NCBI GenBank assembly: GCA_030669485.1
Contig: DAOVDL010000001.1
Location: forward strand, 1 to 15,258
Direction: 5' to 3'
Length of the DNA: 15,258 nucleotides
DNA from: Candidatus Bathyarchaeota archaeon
GTDB lineage: Archaea > Thermoproteota > Bathyarchaeia > Hecatellales > Hecatellaceae
In this document: positions 1 through 6,888 of the stretch, piece by piece
Numbering within the stretch: the stretch's first letter is position 1
Layout of the letters: each line of letters starts with the position of its first letter
The notes under the pieces: generated by a model
What the model was told of the DNA's origin: nothing
Seen by the model: the letters and a program-made list of their open reading frames with translations, nothing else
The model's database searches: none
Program-made: the position numbers and the translations under genes

Positions 1-1536
1 TTGGAGAGGCTTCTCAACTGGATTTACTTGGCATGGGATAAGGGTATACAGCTCCCCAAAACCTTGGTAGGCATGTTTTCCAGTGCGCTAGTTGACAGAA
101 CCCTACTGGAAAATGAGCCATCAATATATCCCAAGTTCTTCAGATACAGGCTTGAATATCTAAAGGACACTAAAGACCCGCTTACAACCTTCTTCGTCAA
201 CGTCACCAAACCACTGCTTGGCAGCAGAGTAAAAGCCCCTGAAAAAAAGGAGGCAGAAACATATGAGATACTTTTCGAGAGGCGTGTGGAGCCTGAAACC
301 AAGCTAAGGCTTCTGCTCGACAGCCTGCCAGAGGAAATCCGCTCCCAGAGGGAGAGGAAAGTTCTCCAAGGCCCCTTAACCCACGGTTCAGTTTCAGAGG
401 AGACACCTCCCTTCGCCATATCCGCGGAGAAGACAGACAATATTCTAAGAACGATAGTTTCTTTGGGCGCGACCCCCACTAGGCTTAAGCAGTTTTTAGA
501 CTCTTCCCCTCTCTGCTTAACCTCGTCACTTGAGTTTGAGGAAGAGGCTAAGAGGTTTGACGATTTCCTCAAGGAGGACATCGGGCAGCTGCAAGCCTTA
601 GCTCGCTACCCTAAAAATAAGATGCTGTATAAAACGGAAAAGGCAGATGATGTCGTTTCACAATTCATAAGCAAACTTAAGGAGCAACATATTCCTGTAA
701 ACGTAGGTGACAGAATAAGATACAGACGATTTCTCCAAGATACATTAGACTCGATGAGTCGGCGGGATACAATGCTAACGCAGAGGGAGAGAAGGCATCT
801 CCTCAGAAATATGACAAAACTCTACTTAAGCAACGTGTTCATCGAAGTCGCCATGGATCTCAGAGGATTTCGAACACAGCATGTGCCTCCCCCAATGGGC
901 GCTTGGAAAATCGGTGACAACATTAAATCGCTGTCTATACCTGACACCTACCGAATGTACGGGATGTTTGTCCCCGGCATTTTCGCCATGAAGAGGTTTG
1001 AGTTCACGCAGAAAAGGGAGGCCGCCAACGTATGCGTACTCATGGACACCTCAGGGTCTACAGCGATGGGTAACAAAATAAATTCTATCAGGGAAGCCGT
1101 CTTCTGCCTTATCGAAGCCTGCAGGTTCATGTCCGACAATTTGACATTTATACCCTTCAGCTCCAACGTTGACGAGGAACACATAAGGAGGCATACTCAG
1201 GACTATGAAGGCGTGGAAGATATAGTCATATCCATTGAGCCTTCAGGCTACACCAACATAGTACCAGCTCTGCTAACAGCTCTAAGAACTGCGGAGGATA
1301 CAGCCTACCAGAACACATTCATTTTCACGGACGGGGGGGTATGGGACGGAGAGAGCGCGCAGGGCATACTTGAGGCACTTGCAAGATATGGCAAGATCTA
1401 TCTGTTCCTCATAGGGGAGAAACTTGACTACCTACATGAGGAGGCTAAGGGACTTGCAGGCATAGCCGTGGTTCACGAATGCAAAGCCGACCGCTCGCTT
1501 CTGGAGGAGCCTCTTCAAGAATATTTTAATAAGTAA
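1..1536 (+). CDS. VWA domain (CoxE-like) protein, possibly 5'-truncated
   Basis: The open frame begins with TTG at the first base of the window, so either this is the true start or the gene continues to the left. The C-terminal third is a von Willebrand factor A domain. Its MIDAS metal-binding site is complete: DTSGS at residues 349-353, the threonine in GYTNI at 418 and the aspartate in FTDGG at 444. The first 330 residues are charged and helical and do not match a domain I recognise. The arrangement of a long N-terminal region before a C-terminal VWA is typical of CoxE/YehP-type proteins, which usually pair with a MoxR-type AAA ATPase; such a gene may lie just upstream, outside the window. 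There is no signal peptide, so it is probably cytoplasmic. It is followed after 25 nt by a small helical gene in the same direction, probably in one operon. The VWA call is firm; the biological role is unknown. Confidence 0.88.
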   Translation: MERLLNWIYLAWDKGIQLPKTLVGMFSSALVDRTLLENEPSIYPKFFRYRLEYLKDTKDPLTTFFVNVTKPLLGSRVKAPEKKEAETYEILFERRVEPETKLRLLLDSLPEEIRSQRERKVLQGPLTHGSVSEETPPFAISAEKTDNILRTIVSLGATPTRLKQFLDSSPLCLTSSLEFEEEAKRFDDFLKEDIGQLQALARYPKNKMLYKTEKADDVVSQFISKLKEQHIPVNVGDRIRYRRFLQDTLDSMSRRDTMLTQRERRHLLRNMTKLYLSNVFIEVAMDLRGFRTQHVPPPMGAWKIGDNIKSLSIPDTYRMYGMFVPGIFAMKRFEFTQKREAANVCVLMDTSGSTAMGNKINSIREAVFCLIEACRFMSDNLTFIPFSSNVDEEHIRRHTQDYEGVEDIVISIEPSGYTNIVPALLTALRTAEDTAYQNTFIFTDGGVWDGESAQGILEALARYGKIYLFLIGEKLDYLHEEAKGLAGIAVVHECKADRSLLEEPLQEYFNK

Positions 1537-1561
1537 CTTAACCGAATGGTTGGTGAGAGAG

Positions 1562-2035
1562 ATGTCATCCTACGAGGCTGAGTTTGAGGCCCTCATCGAG
1601 CATTTGAAGGTAGTTATAGAGGATATTGAAACAATCCACAGCGCTAGAGAAATGATCTACAGGCTGAAACTAGACATCCTCGACCTTCTGAGAATAATAA
1701 TGAATCATGCGGATGTGGAGTCTATTGAGCTTGCATCTTCGGTTTACAGCAACATTCCTGAAGTTAAGGGGAAGGACGTAGAGTCCGTCTCACTTGACCG
1801 TTCAGGCGTTCTGGTTGTTAGGAAGAAGGGAGGAGAGGGACATAAGGCGGGCATATCCTCCTTCCATGAGGTGAAGGCACTTTCAACCGAAAACTTCATC
1901 ACCATAGTTAACACCGTCATACCTGTTTTGAGGAAGAATATATCCAATCAGAGAAAGTTACATGAGAAACAGCTAGAAGCACTTCAAACCATTAAGGAAA
2001 GCCTTAAAGGCATTGAAAAGCGACGTAAACTTTAA
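1562..2035 (+). CDS. Small helical protein, unknown function, operon partner of the VWA gene
   Basis: I do not recognise a family. The frame is open from TTG at 1550, with GTG at 1553 and ATG at 1562. I chose ATG 1562 because GGTGAG (1552-1557) sits four bases ahead as a good archaeal Shine-Dalgarno site, giving 157 residues. The N-terminal 50 residues form an acidic amphipathic helix. A short central stretch (about residues 70-95) looks like a beta-rich patch ending in a basic, glycine-containing loop (KKGGEGHKAG). The C-terminal 50 residues form a second long helix that becomes strongly basic (EKRRKL at the end). No signal peptide or membrane segment is present. It follows the VWA gene by 25 nt on the same strand and is likely co-transcribed, so it may be an adaptor or regulator of that protein. 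The coding call rests on length, ribosome site and codon flow. Confidence 0.75.
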   Translation: MSSYEAEFEALIEHLKVVIEDIETIHSAREMIYRLKLDILDLLRIIMNHADVESIELASSVYSNIPEVKGKDVESVSLDRSGVLVVRKKGGEGHKAGISSFHEVKALSTENFITIVNTVIPVLRKNISNQRKLHEKQLEALQTIKESLKGIEKRRKL

Positions 2036-2037
2036 CT

Positions 2038-2135
2038 CGCCCCTAAAGCTAAGAACCGCCAGACATTTGTATGTTAATTGGTCTAACGGAAGGAAAGCCG
2101 TTAGCCAAGTGGTAACGGTAATTCTTAGATGGGCG
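2038..2135 (+). ncRNA. Candidate structured RNA element in a convergent spacer
   Basis: This stretch starts two bases after the stop of the upstream gene and folds on itself in nested fashion. CGCCC (2038-2042) pairs with GGGCG (2131-2135). CTAAGAA (2049-2055) pairs with TTCTTAG (2122-2128). CCG (2056-2058) pairs with CGG (2116-2118) across a TAA bulge. The apical hairpin pairs TTGG plus CTAACGG (2078-2081, 2083-2089; T2082 bulged) with CCGTTAG plus CCAA (2098-2108) around the loop AAGGAAAG. That is about 26 base pairs in 98 nt, with a large internal loop of about 19 nt on one side and 7 nt on the other. The element could be a stable small RNA, a 3' UTR processing or stability structure, or part of termination for either strand. 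No known family was identified; the strand is assigned only from the adjacent upstream operon. Confidence 0.45.
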
Positions 2136-2221
2136 TCGTCACTGCCGCAGGCAGCATTACAGTTCAAAGGGAACTCGCCATGATTCTGGAAAGTAGAACG
2201 CTACTGGATACGTTCACAGAT

Positions 2222-2258
2222 GCAAATAGAAATAAAATCCAAGAGAAATTTATTAGGG
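2222..2258 (-). terminator. T-rich terminator of the secretion-motor operon
   Basis: Read on the minus strand, just after the last motor gene, this interval gives several U-runs (AAATTTCTCTTGG, ATTTTATTTCTATTTG). Archaeal RNA polymerase typically terminates at such T-rich tracts without needing a hairpin. It begins about 20 nt past the TAG stop at 2279-2281. The assignment is by position and composition only. Confidence 0.4.
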
Positions 2259-2278
2259 CAACATCTTCCTACCTAATG

Positions 2279-3151
2279 CTAAGCCATGAAAAACGTGAAT
2301 GTGGCCAGCGTTATTACCATCATTATCACGGAGTGTTTTAACCCGTTCGTGGCATCATCCTCACCCATCTGTCCGGCAATAAGTCCCCCGAAGAAGGCAA
2401 CTATGGCAGATGTGTGAAAGTAGATTTTCAGATACATAAGCTGGGTGATAGGTGAAGTTTGAGGCCCAAATGTCCCTAAACCACCGCCGAACTCCTGAGT
2501 TAGCAAGGTAACTATGAACGTGTTGTAAACCAGCACCACTGTTACAATCATGACTAAGAAGCCGACATAGACTATGTAGATGTTAGGTTTCATTGTTGTC
2601 AACCTCTCCCGGTTCAAGTCCTCAAGCTCTCTGATGTACTTAGCAATCGACTCCATAGTCTCTTGGATGTTCCCGCCAGCTCTCCCAGCTTCAATGACGA
2701 ACATCGTCGCCCTCTGCACCAAAGGCGTGCCGATGTGGTCGGCCATCGCTTGCAAGGCCTCTTCATAGGGTATCCCCCACGATACTTTAGCCAAAGCCCA
2801 CTTGAGATGCTCGGAGAGGGGGCCGTAATCTTTCTCAGCGGAATATTCTAATGCCCGAATGAAGGTCATTCCAGTATACTGCGCGTTAGCTACATCCCTC
2901 AGAAAATTCGGCAGATTTCTGTCCACAGCATTCTCCGACCGCCATTTAAGATGGTGGAGGATGCCTGGCGGCAACACTAGGATTATGACAGCGATGAGTA
3001 TGATCTTATCGATCCATAGGAGGCCTAGGTAAGCTGGCAGGAATACTGGTAAACCTAGAAGGCTGGGGCCAAACAGGGATAGGAATATTAGTATAAATCC
3101 TGCGAGGCCTGAGGCAGCCCAACCTATTGTTAAGGTCTTTTTTGTTATCAT
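2279..3151 (-). CDS. T2SSF-domain membrane protein (TadC/ArlJ C-terminal-half-like)
   Basis: This is a polytopic membrane protein of the type II secretion F family, the platform on which the motor ATPase works to assemble type IV filaments. Hydrophobic segments lie near residues 8-28, 48-66, 189-215, 243-262 and 271-289. The cytoplasmic T2SSF helical domain spans about 78-190, with the typical pattern LPNFLRDVANA, GMTFIRALE and EAGRAGGNIQETM. The C-terminal GEDDATNGLKHS followed by a last membrane helix resembles the end of archaeal ArlJ/PilC proteins. At 290 residues it carries one T2SSF domain, whereas many archaeal ArlJ proteins have two in a chain of more than 500. Its gene follows the other T2SSF gene with a 6-nt gap and is the last of the operon. 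It probably forms a hetero-oligomer with that neighbour, as bacterial TadB and TadC do. Confidence 0.88.
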   Translation of the reverse strand: MITKKTLTIGWAASGLAGFILIFLSLFGPSLLGLPVFLPAYLGLLWIDKIILIAVIILVLPPGILHHLKWRSENAVDRNLPNFLRDVANAQYTGMTFIRALEYSAEKDYGPLSEHLKWALAKVSWGIPYEEALQAMADHIGTPLVQRATMFVIEAGRAGGNIQETMESIAKYIRELEDLNRERLTTMKPNIYIVYVGFLVMIVTVVLVYNTFIVTLLTQEFGGGLGTFGPQTSPITQLMYLKIYFHTSAIVAFFGGLIAGQMGEDDATNGLKHSVIMMVITLATFTFFMA

Positions 3152-3157
3152 GAGGTG

Positions 3158-4129
3158 TCACGTTTTAGGGATGCCTGTTCTCAGCGCGCCGAGAAATATC
3201 AAGCAGAGGAGGGGCAGTATGAGGTAAACTACAGCGTAAGCGAACATGGGATCTGTTAACATGCCACCACTTGGCAGGAGAGAAGCCACACTGAAGCTTA
3301 TGAGGAATACCAACGGGAACACAGCGATGATCGCCACAGCAGACTCAGCTAGCAGGCCCAATCTTTCGGTGAAAGCCTTCACAATGCTCGTCTGCCGCTT
3401 GGTTAACTCATCAGTCCTTATCTTAAGATATTTATACAGGTCGCCGCCAGAATAAATGATAGAAACGAACCCCTCTAGTAGGCTAGCGAACAGTTTGGAT
3501 GGAGACCTTTGGACGCCGTTATTTAAAGCTGAAACAAAGTCCATTCCAAACATATCTATATCCCTCACAATTAACTTAGCCTGGTCACAAACTCCCTGAA
3601 TATCAGGCTTAGTGGCAAGAGACCTGAAAATCCTTTCAGGGGACGTGCCTGTTGTGGCTAAAATAGACATGTAACTGACAGCGTAGAGAAGGGACGCCTC
3701 TATCTTCCCTTTCCTATCACGGATCACGTAGGAGGGATAAATATATACGGAGAGGAAAGCTACCCCGGCTGAAAACGCTGAGATCAGCAGAGGCAAAGTC
3801 AAGAATGGGAAGGCTACACCCATAAAATAGTTTACCGGCGTCTCGAGAATGAACAGATTTATGCTCGCAGTCACTCCTAGGGTAACAGCGAAAGCCATAA
3901 TCGTGCCGAATAAAAGGAAACTTACATAAGCACCAAAATCGACAGGCAGATTAGCCCTAACAAAACGGTTCCTCAAACCTTTAAAACGGCGGATAATTGG
4001 GCCAATCCTCGGAGACAAGAAGACGTATGGGGCAAACCAAGGCTTCTCAAGGAAGCCGTCAAATTTACTCTCTCCAGCTTTGGCCTGTTTAGGCTTCTTT
4101 GATTTAACTTTCTTCTTGGAGCCGCTCAT
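3158..4129 (-). CDS. T2SSF-domain membrane protein (TadB/ArlJ N-terminal-half-like)
   Basis: This is the second single-domain member of the type II secretion F family in the operon. The first 25 residues are lysine-rich and probably cytoplasmic. Hydrophobic segments lie near 68-90, 103-132, 260-284 and 295-317. The conserved helical T2SSF domain lies between, about 143-255, with SYMSILATTGTSPERIF at its start and GDLYKYLKIRTDEL near its end. The start ATG at 4129 overlaps the stop of the upstream ATPase gene as ATGA (4126-4129), so translation is probably coupled and stoichiometry linked. With the following gene it makes up what would be one two-domain ArlJ/PilC in many archaea. The family call is firm; the substrate exported or polymerised is unknown. 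Confidence 0.88.
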   Translation of the reverse strand: MSGSKKKVKSKKPKQAKAGESKFDGFLEKPWFAPYVFLSPRIGPIIRRFKGLRNRFVRANLPVDFGAYVSFLLFGTIMAFAVTLGVTASINLFILETPVNYFMGVAFPFLTLPLLISAFSAGVAFLSVYIYPSYVIRDRKGKIEASLLYAVSYMSILATTGTSPERIFRSLATKPDIQGVCDQAKLIVRDIDMFGMDFVSALNNGVQRSPSKLFASLLEGFVSIIYSGGDLYKYLKIRTDELTKRQTSIVKAFTERLGLLAESAVAIIAVFPLVFLISFSVASLLPSGGMLTDPMFAYAVVYLILPLLCLIFLGALRTGIPKT

Positions 4130-5634
4130 GCTTCAAGACCATACATAGCTTTCGTATGAAAACGTTTGGGATCAACGTAGAATTGGCGGATGATTTTAGA
4201 TACCTCTAAGTAGCGTCTGATGTCCTGCCCAACCATCCATTTGAGGATTTTTGCCCTCGTCTCCAAGTCCTCCATGACCTGCTTTTCAGTCAAGCCCTTA
4301 GAGGGCAGAATACGCTTTATGAAGGGGCTCCTAGCTTCACGAATAAATGAATCATTTTCAGGATTCCAAGCGAAAATTGGGTTGGTTAACAGTTCCTTTG
4401 TCCCAGTGTCTATGCCAATTAGTTCAGTGCAGTTCATCATGCGTCTAACAGGTCTCCCACCAACCTTAGTCCTACTTAAAACCACGATTGCGTCGATGCC
4501 GGTGATGAGGTTGCGAGGGATATCCATAGGCTTGGACTCTAAGCGATAGATGACAGATTGAACAGAGTCACCGTGAATTGTGCCAAAGCCGCCGTGACCT
4601 GTTGCTATAGCCTGAGACAACGTATAGGCTTCTTTTCCACGGATCTCACCAACTATAATATAGTCGGGCCTCTGCCTCATGGCGTTCTTCAGCAAGTCGA
4701 ACAGGCTTATCTCCGCTGCCGCCCCAGCGACACCAAACCCTGAACGAGTGAGGGCTTGAATAATATTTTCATGCGGAATGTTAAGTTCAGCGGTATCTTC
4801 GATTGTCACTATTTTAAGCTCAGGGCGGATGAATGTGGCTATACAGTTTAGGAAGGTGGTCTTCCCGGAAGCAACATCCCCGGAAATCAGCACAGAAGCC
4901 TTGTTCTCTACAAGAAACCAAAGGTAGGCGCCTATTTCAGGTGAAATTGTGTTAAATGCTACCAAGTCTGTGATGGTCAAGGGATCTGCTTTAAACTTAC
5001 GTATAGTGAAGCTGCTTCCCATCTTAGTGATCTCAGAGCCGAAAGTTGCGTTAAGTCGGCTTCCATCTGGGAGGGTGCCATCTACTATAGGTTGAGCGAC
5101 AGAGACATGCCGCCCCGCTAGGTAGGACAACCGCACTACAAACCTGTCGAGCTCTCGTGCAGATCCAAAGACAACGTTAGTGGGTATTGATTCATATTTT
5201 CTATGCCAAGCATAGATGGGAATCTTCGGTCCGTCACAAGAGATATCCTCTATCATATGATCCCGCATGAGAAGCTCAATTTTACCGAAGTGGACAAAAT
5301 CTCGAATCAGATAGTAGGTTAGCTTATCCGTTGCTTCAGGGCTGAGCTTAAACTTATACCGTTTAATGACGCCTTTAATCTTGTCTCGTAGGAATTCCTC
5401 CCGCTCTTGGTAGCTTCCAAATTCGCCTGCAGCTACGTCCAGTTCCTCAGCAAGTATCTCTTTTAATCTCTCTATATTTTCCTTCTCATGCTCATCTAAG
5501 GAAGACTCTATGGCGATGTATTGATATCTTCCCTGCTCATCTCTAGCGATTGAAACATGAGCGTAAGGGGGGGATATGGAGTGAACCTCAATAATTTTAG
5601 CTGTAACCTTAGGCAAGACTGGTTCGGTTTTCAC
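4126..5634 (-). CDS. GspE/ArlI/VirB11-family secretion ATPase
   Basis: This hexameric cytoplasmic motor powers assembly or secretion through a type IV filament-like machine. The family motifs are intact: Walker A GDVASGKTT at residues 252-260, Asp box IEDTAELN at 278-285, Walker B YIIVGEIRG at 325-333 and His box with GHGGFGTIHGDS at 346-357. The N-terminal domain (about 50-235) has the family signatures GKIELLMRD, IEDISCDG and QPIVDGTLPDGSRLNATF. At 502 residues it has normal archaeal length. The called start is GTG at 5634, but the only nearby Shine-Dalgarno (GGGGAGG) abuts or overlaps it. The frame is open upstream to a TAG at 5698-5700 and encodes a plausible basic N-terminus without ATG, GTG or TTG. 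The true start may therefore be non-standard, or GTG 5634 may be used. Its stop overlaps the next gene by four bases. Confidence 0.95.
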   Translation of the reverse strand: MKTEPVLPKVTAKIIEVHSISPPYAHVSIARDEQGRYQYIAIESSLDEHEKENIERLKEILAEELDVAAGEFGSYQEREEFLRDKIKGVIKRYKFKLSPEATDKLTYYLIRDFVHFGKIELLMRDHMIEDISCDGPKIPIYAWHRKYESIPTNVVFGSARELDRFVVRLSYLAGRHVSVAQPIVDGTLPDGSRLNATFGSEITKMGSSFTIRKFKADPLTITDLVAFNTISPEIGAYLWFLVENKASVLISGDVASGKTTFLNCIATFIRPELKIVTIEDTAELNIPHENIIQALTRSGFGVAGAAAEISLFDLLKNAMRQRPDYIIVGEIRGKEAYTLSQAIATGHGGFGTIHGDSVQSVIYRLESKPMDIPRNLITGIDAIVVLSRTKVGGRPVRRMMNCTELIGIDTGTKELLTNPIFAWNPENDSFIREARSPFIKRILPSKGLTEKQVMEDLETRAKILKWMVGQDIRRYLEVSKIIRQFYVDPKRFHTKAMYGLEA

Positions 5635-5703
5635 CTCCCCAACCTTTGCCTTCTTTTTTTTCTTTCCACGTTTAAACAGTTCCCTAATACCCCCGATCTA
5701 CGT

Positions 5704-5730
5704 GGAATTAGATATACATAAGCTGTTCTG
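5704..5730 (-). promoter_or_regulatory. Possible weak TATA box ahead of the secretion ATPase
   Basis: The 148-nt spacer between the KaiC-like gene and the ATPase has, on the minus strand, CTTATGTATATCTAATT (about 5708-5724). Its centre would place a transcript start near 5690, leaving a leader of about 55 nt before the GTG. The match to an archaeal TATA box is imperfect, and the four genes may instead be one transcript from the promoter near 6695-6725. The leader contains an A-rich run (5651-5665). Confidence 0.3.
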
Positions 5731-5782
5731 TCACGCCTCTTCGATAGACTACCTTTTTTGTCAAAAATTTAAGATTCATGAG

Positions 5783-6613
5783 TTAAGTTATCCTCTCAGC
5801 CCGCTCTATGTACATGCCTTTGTCGGAGAGGAGGAACGAGTAGGTTTTAGTCTTGTGGATGGTTCTCCTCAGCTTGGTAACCGTGAAGACGCCCTCATAT
5901 TCCCTACCCCTCTCCTGCATTGAAAATTCGAACACCCCGTCTGCCAAATGCTTCAGGGAGTTAATCTTCTGCTCTTCATGAACCTCTGTCGGCACAAGTA
6001 TGAAGTGCACCCCAGCGTGATGACGAGTCACTAGCCGCATATATAAAAACGCATCCAAGACATCCCTGAAGTCATAACGTAGCAGAAGATGAGAAGCATG
6101 CAACGCTGTCCACCTTCCATCTTTAGCCCTACTGAGAAAGTCCTTTTTCAGGGTAGCCAAGGATTGGCTGAGGATGACCTTAGATTCAGAAGATTTGGAA
6201 GGCGACAATTCCGCTAACTCCTGCATATCCGGGGTTAGAAGGTTGATGAATACCCATGACTCATTCTTAATGTACTTATCCAACTCCCACTTGTAAACAG
6301 CCATGTCTTCCATAACATCGAAACTTGGGGTTTCAACTAGGTAGTAAGCCACTTTTTCGCCCCTAAGAGCACGATTATAGAGGATCTGTTGGGCGAAGGT
6401 AGTGTAGTGGGAGCCTGGGGCACCGATGAGGAGGAGGAGACTCCTGTTTGGCAACCCACCCCCAAGCGCATCGTCCAGTCCCTCTACACCAGTCTCAAAG
6501 TCCTTAACAGGTGTAGTGTCCTTTTTTACGCGCGCCTCTTTTTTCAGGGGCACCTTTTCAGCTAACTCTTCAGCCTCTTCCTTTTCGCTACCAGTAGACT
6601 CTTCAGAACTCAA
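5783..6613 (-). CDS. KaiC/ArlH-like RecA-fold protein with degenerate Walker motifs
   Basis: Residues 38-270 follow the RecA-superfamily KaiC/RadA/ArlH pattern: GVEGLDDALGGGLPNRS at 42-58, then the P-loop position, VAYYLVETPSFDVM after strand 2, and a C-terminal GVFEFSMQERG and LRRT region typical of KaiC and ArlH. The P-loop reads GAPGSHYTT (64-72) where GxxGxGKT is expected, so the ATP-binding lysine is tyrosine. The Walker B site, near RWTALHAS (167-174), lacks its aspartate. It is therefore probably a structural, non-hydrolysing relative of ArlH, which in the archaellum sits beside the ArlI motor. The first 33 residues are a highly charged linker. The start is TTG at 6613, but in-frame coding character continues upstream without a start codon to a TAA at 6656-6658. 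It precedes the ATPase by 148 nt on the same strand. Confidence 0.82.
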   Translation of the reverse strand: MSSEESTGSEKEEAEELAEKVPLKKEARVKKDTTPVKDFETGVEGLDDALGGGLPNRSLLLLIGAPGSHYTTFAQQILYNRALRGEKVAYYLVETPSFDVMEDMAVYKWELDKYIKNESWVFINLLTPDMQELAELSPSKSSESKVILSQSLATLKKDFLSRAKDGRWTALHASHLLLRYDFRDVLDAFLYMRLVTRHHAGVHFILVPTEVHEEQKINSLKHLADGVFEFSMQERGREYEGVFTVTKLRRTIHKTKTYSFLLSDKGMYIERAERIT

Positions 6614-6689
6614 TTTCTTTAACCTAGCTTTAAGTTCTCCATCCTTCTTTTGATATTATCTGCCTCACTTTAACTTTCGAGGTCAACAA

Positions 6690-6730
6690 ACTTCTTTAAA
6701 TCTAACCTAATTTAAATTTAAGCTAGTTCC
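6690..6730. promoter_or_regulatory. AT-rich divergent promoter region
   Basis: This is the most AT-rich part of the 412-nt spacer (6614-7025). On the minus strand GATTTAAAG (about 6694-6702) could act as the TATA box of the KaiC-like gene, with a start near 6670. On the plus strand AATTTAAATTTAA (about 6709-6722) could serve the mini-ORF/Doc operon, with a start near 6745. AATTTAAATT is itself palindromic, so a dimeric regulator could also bind here. The assignment is by composition and spacing. Confidence 0.45.
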
Positions 6731-6792
6731 AGAATAGCCCTTTTGATACCTCTTTACAATTACCACTGGAATTAAGGTTATTGGAGAGAGAT

Positions 6793-6888
6793 ATGGAAGG
6801 TCTATCAAGAAGCCTAATTCCCCTAAATCAGAATGAAGCCAAGGCTCTGCTCCGTGATGCCTATCGTTTCAATCGCTTTCTGACGTGA
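6793..6888 (+). CDS. 31-residue mini-ORF, first part of a possible split antitoxin
   Basis: ATG at 6793 is preceded by GGAGAGAG (6783-6790), a good Shine-Dalgarno site, which argues that it is translated. The product begins MEGLSRSLIPLNQNEAK and ends RFNRFLT; it looks like an alpha-helical fragment. Its TGA stop (6886-6888) overlaps a GTG start at 6885 as GTGA, and the next frame continues with coiled-coil sequence. The two may be separate, translationally coupled peptides, or one gene of about 73 codons broken by a frameshift. Being upstream of a Doc-family gene, an antitoxin role is plausible but unproven; it does not resemble Phd in anything I can recognise. Confidence 0.5.
   Translation: MEGLSRSLIPLNQNEAKALLRDAYRFNRFLT

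Noticed and set aside
24..581. 185-codon minus-strand ORF inside the VWA gene
   Set aside because: Shadow of the plus-strand frame; serine- and leucine-rich composition typical of an antisense reading, with no domain.
2087..2100. Resemblance of CGGAAGGAAAGCCG to the conserved core of RNase P RNA or SRP RNA
   Set aside because: Only the purine loop matches; the partner strands and other universal blocks of both RNAs are absent.
2095..2180. tRNA-like D-arm (TAGCCAAGTGGTAACGG) and T-arm-like GTTCAAAGG
   Set aside because: No 7-bp acceptor stem or anticodon stem can be formed, even allowing an intron, and the D-arm-like bases are used in the stronger nested fold at 2038-2135.
2129..2341. 70-codon plus-strand ORF in the convergent spacer
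   Set aside because: It has no ribosome site, runs antisense into the end of the membrane-protein gene, and overlaps RNA-like hairpins; kept only as an alternative for the spacer.
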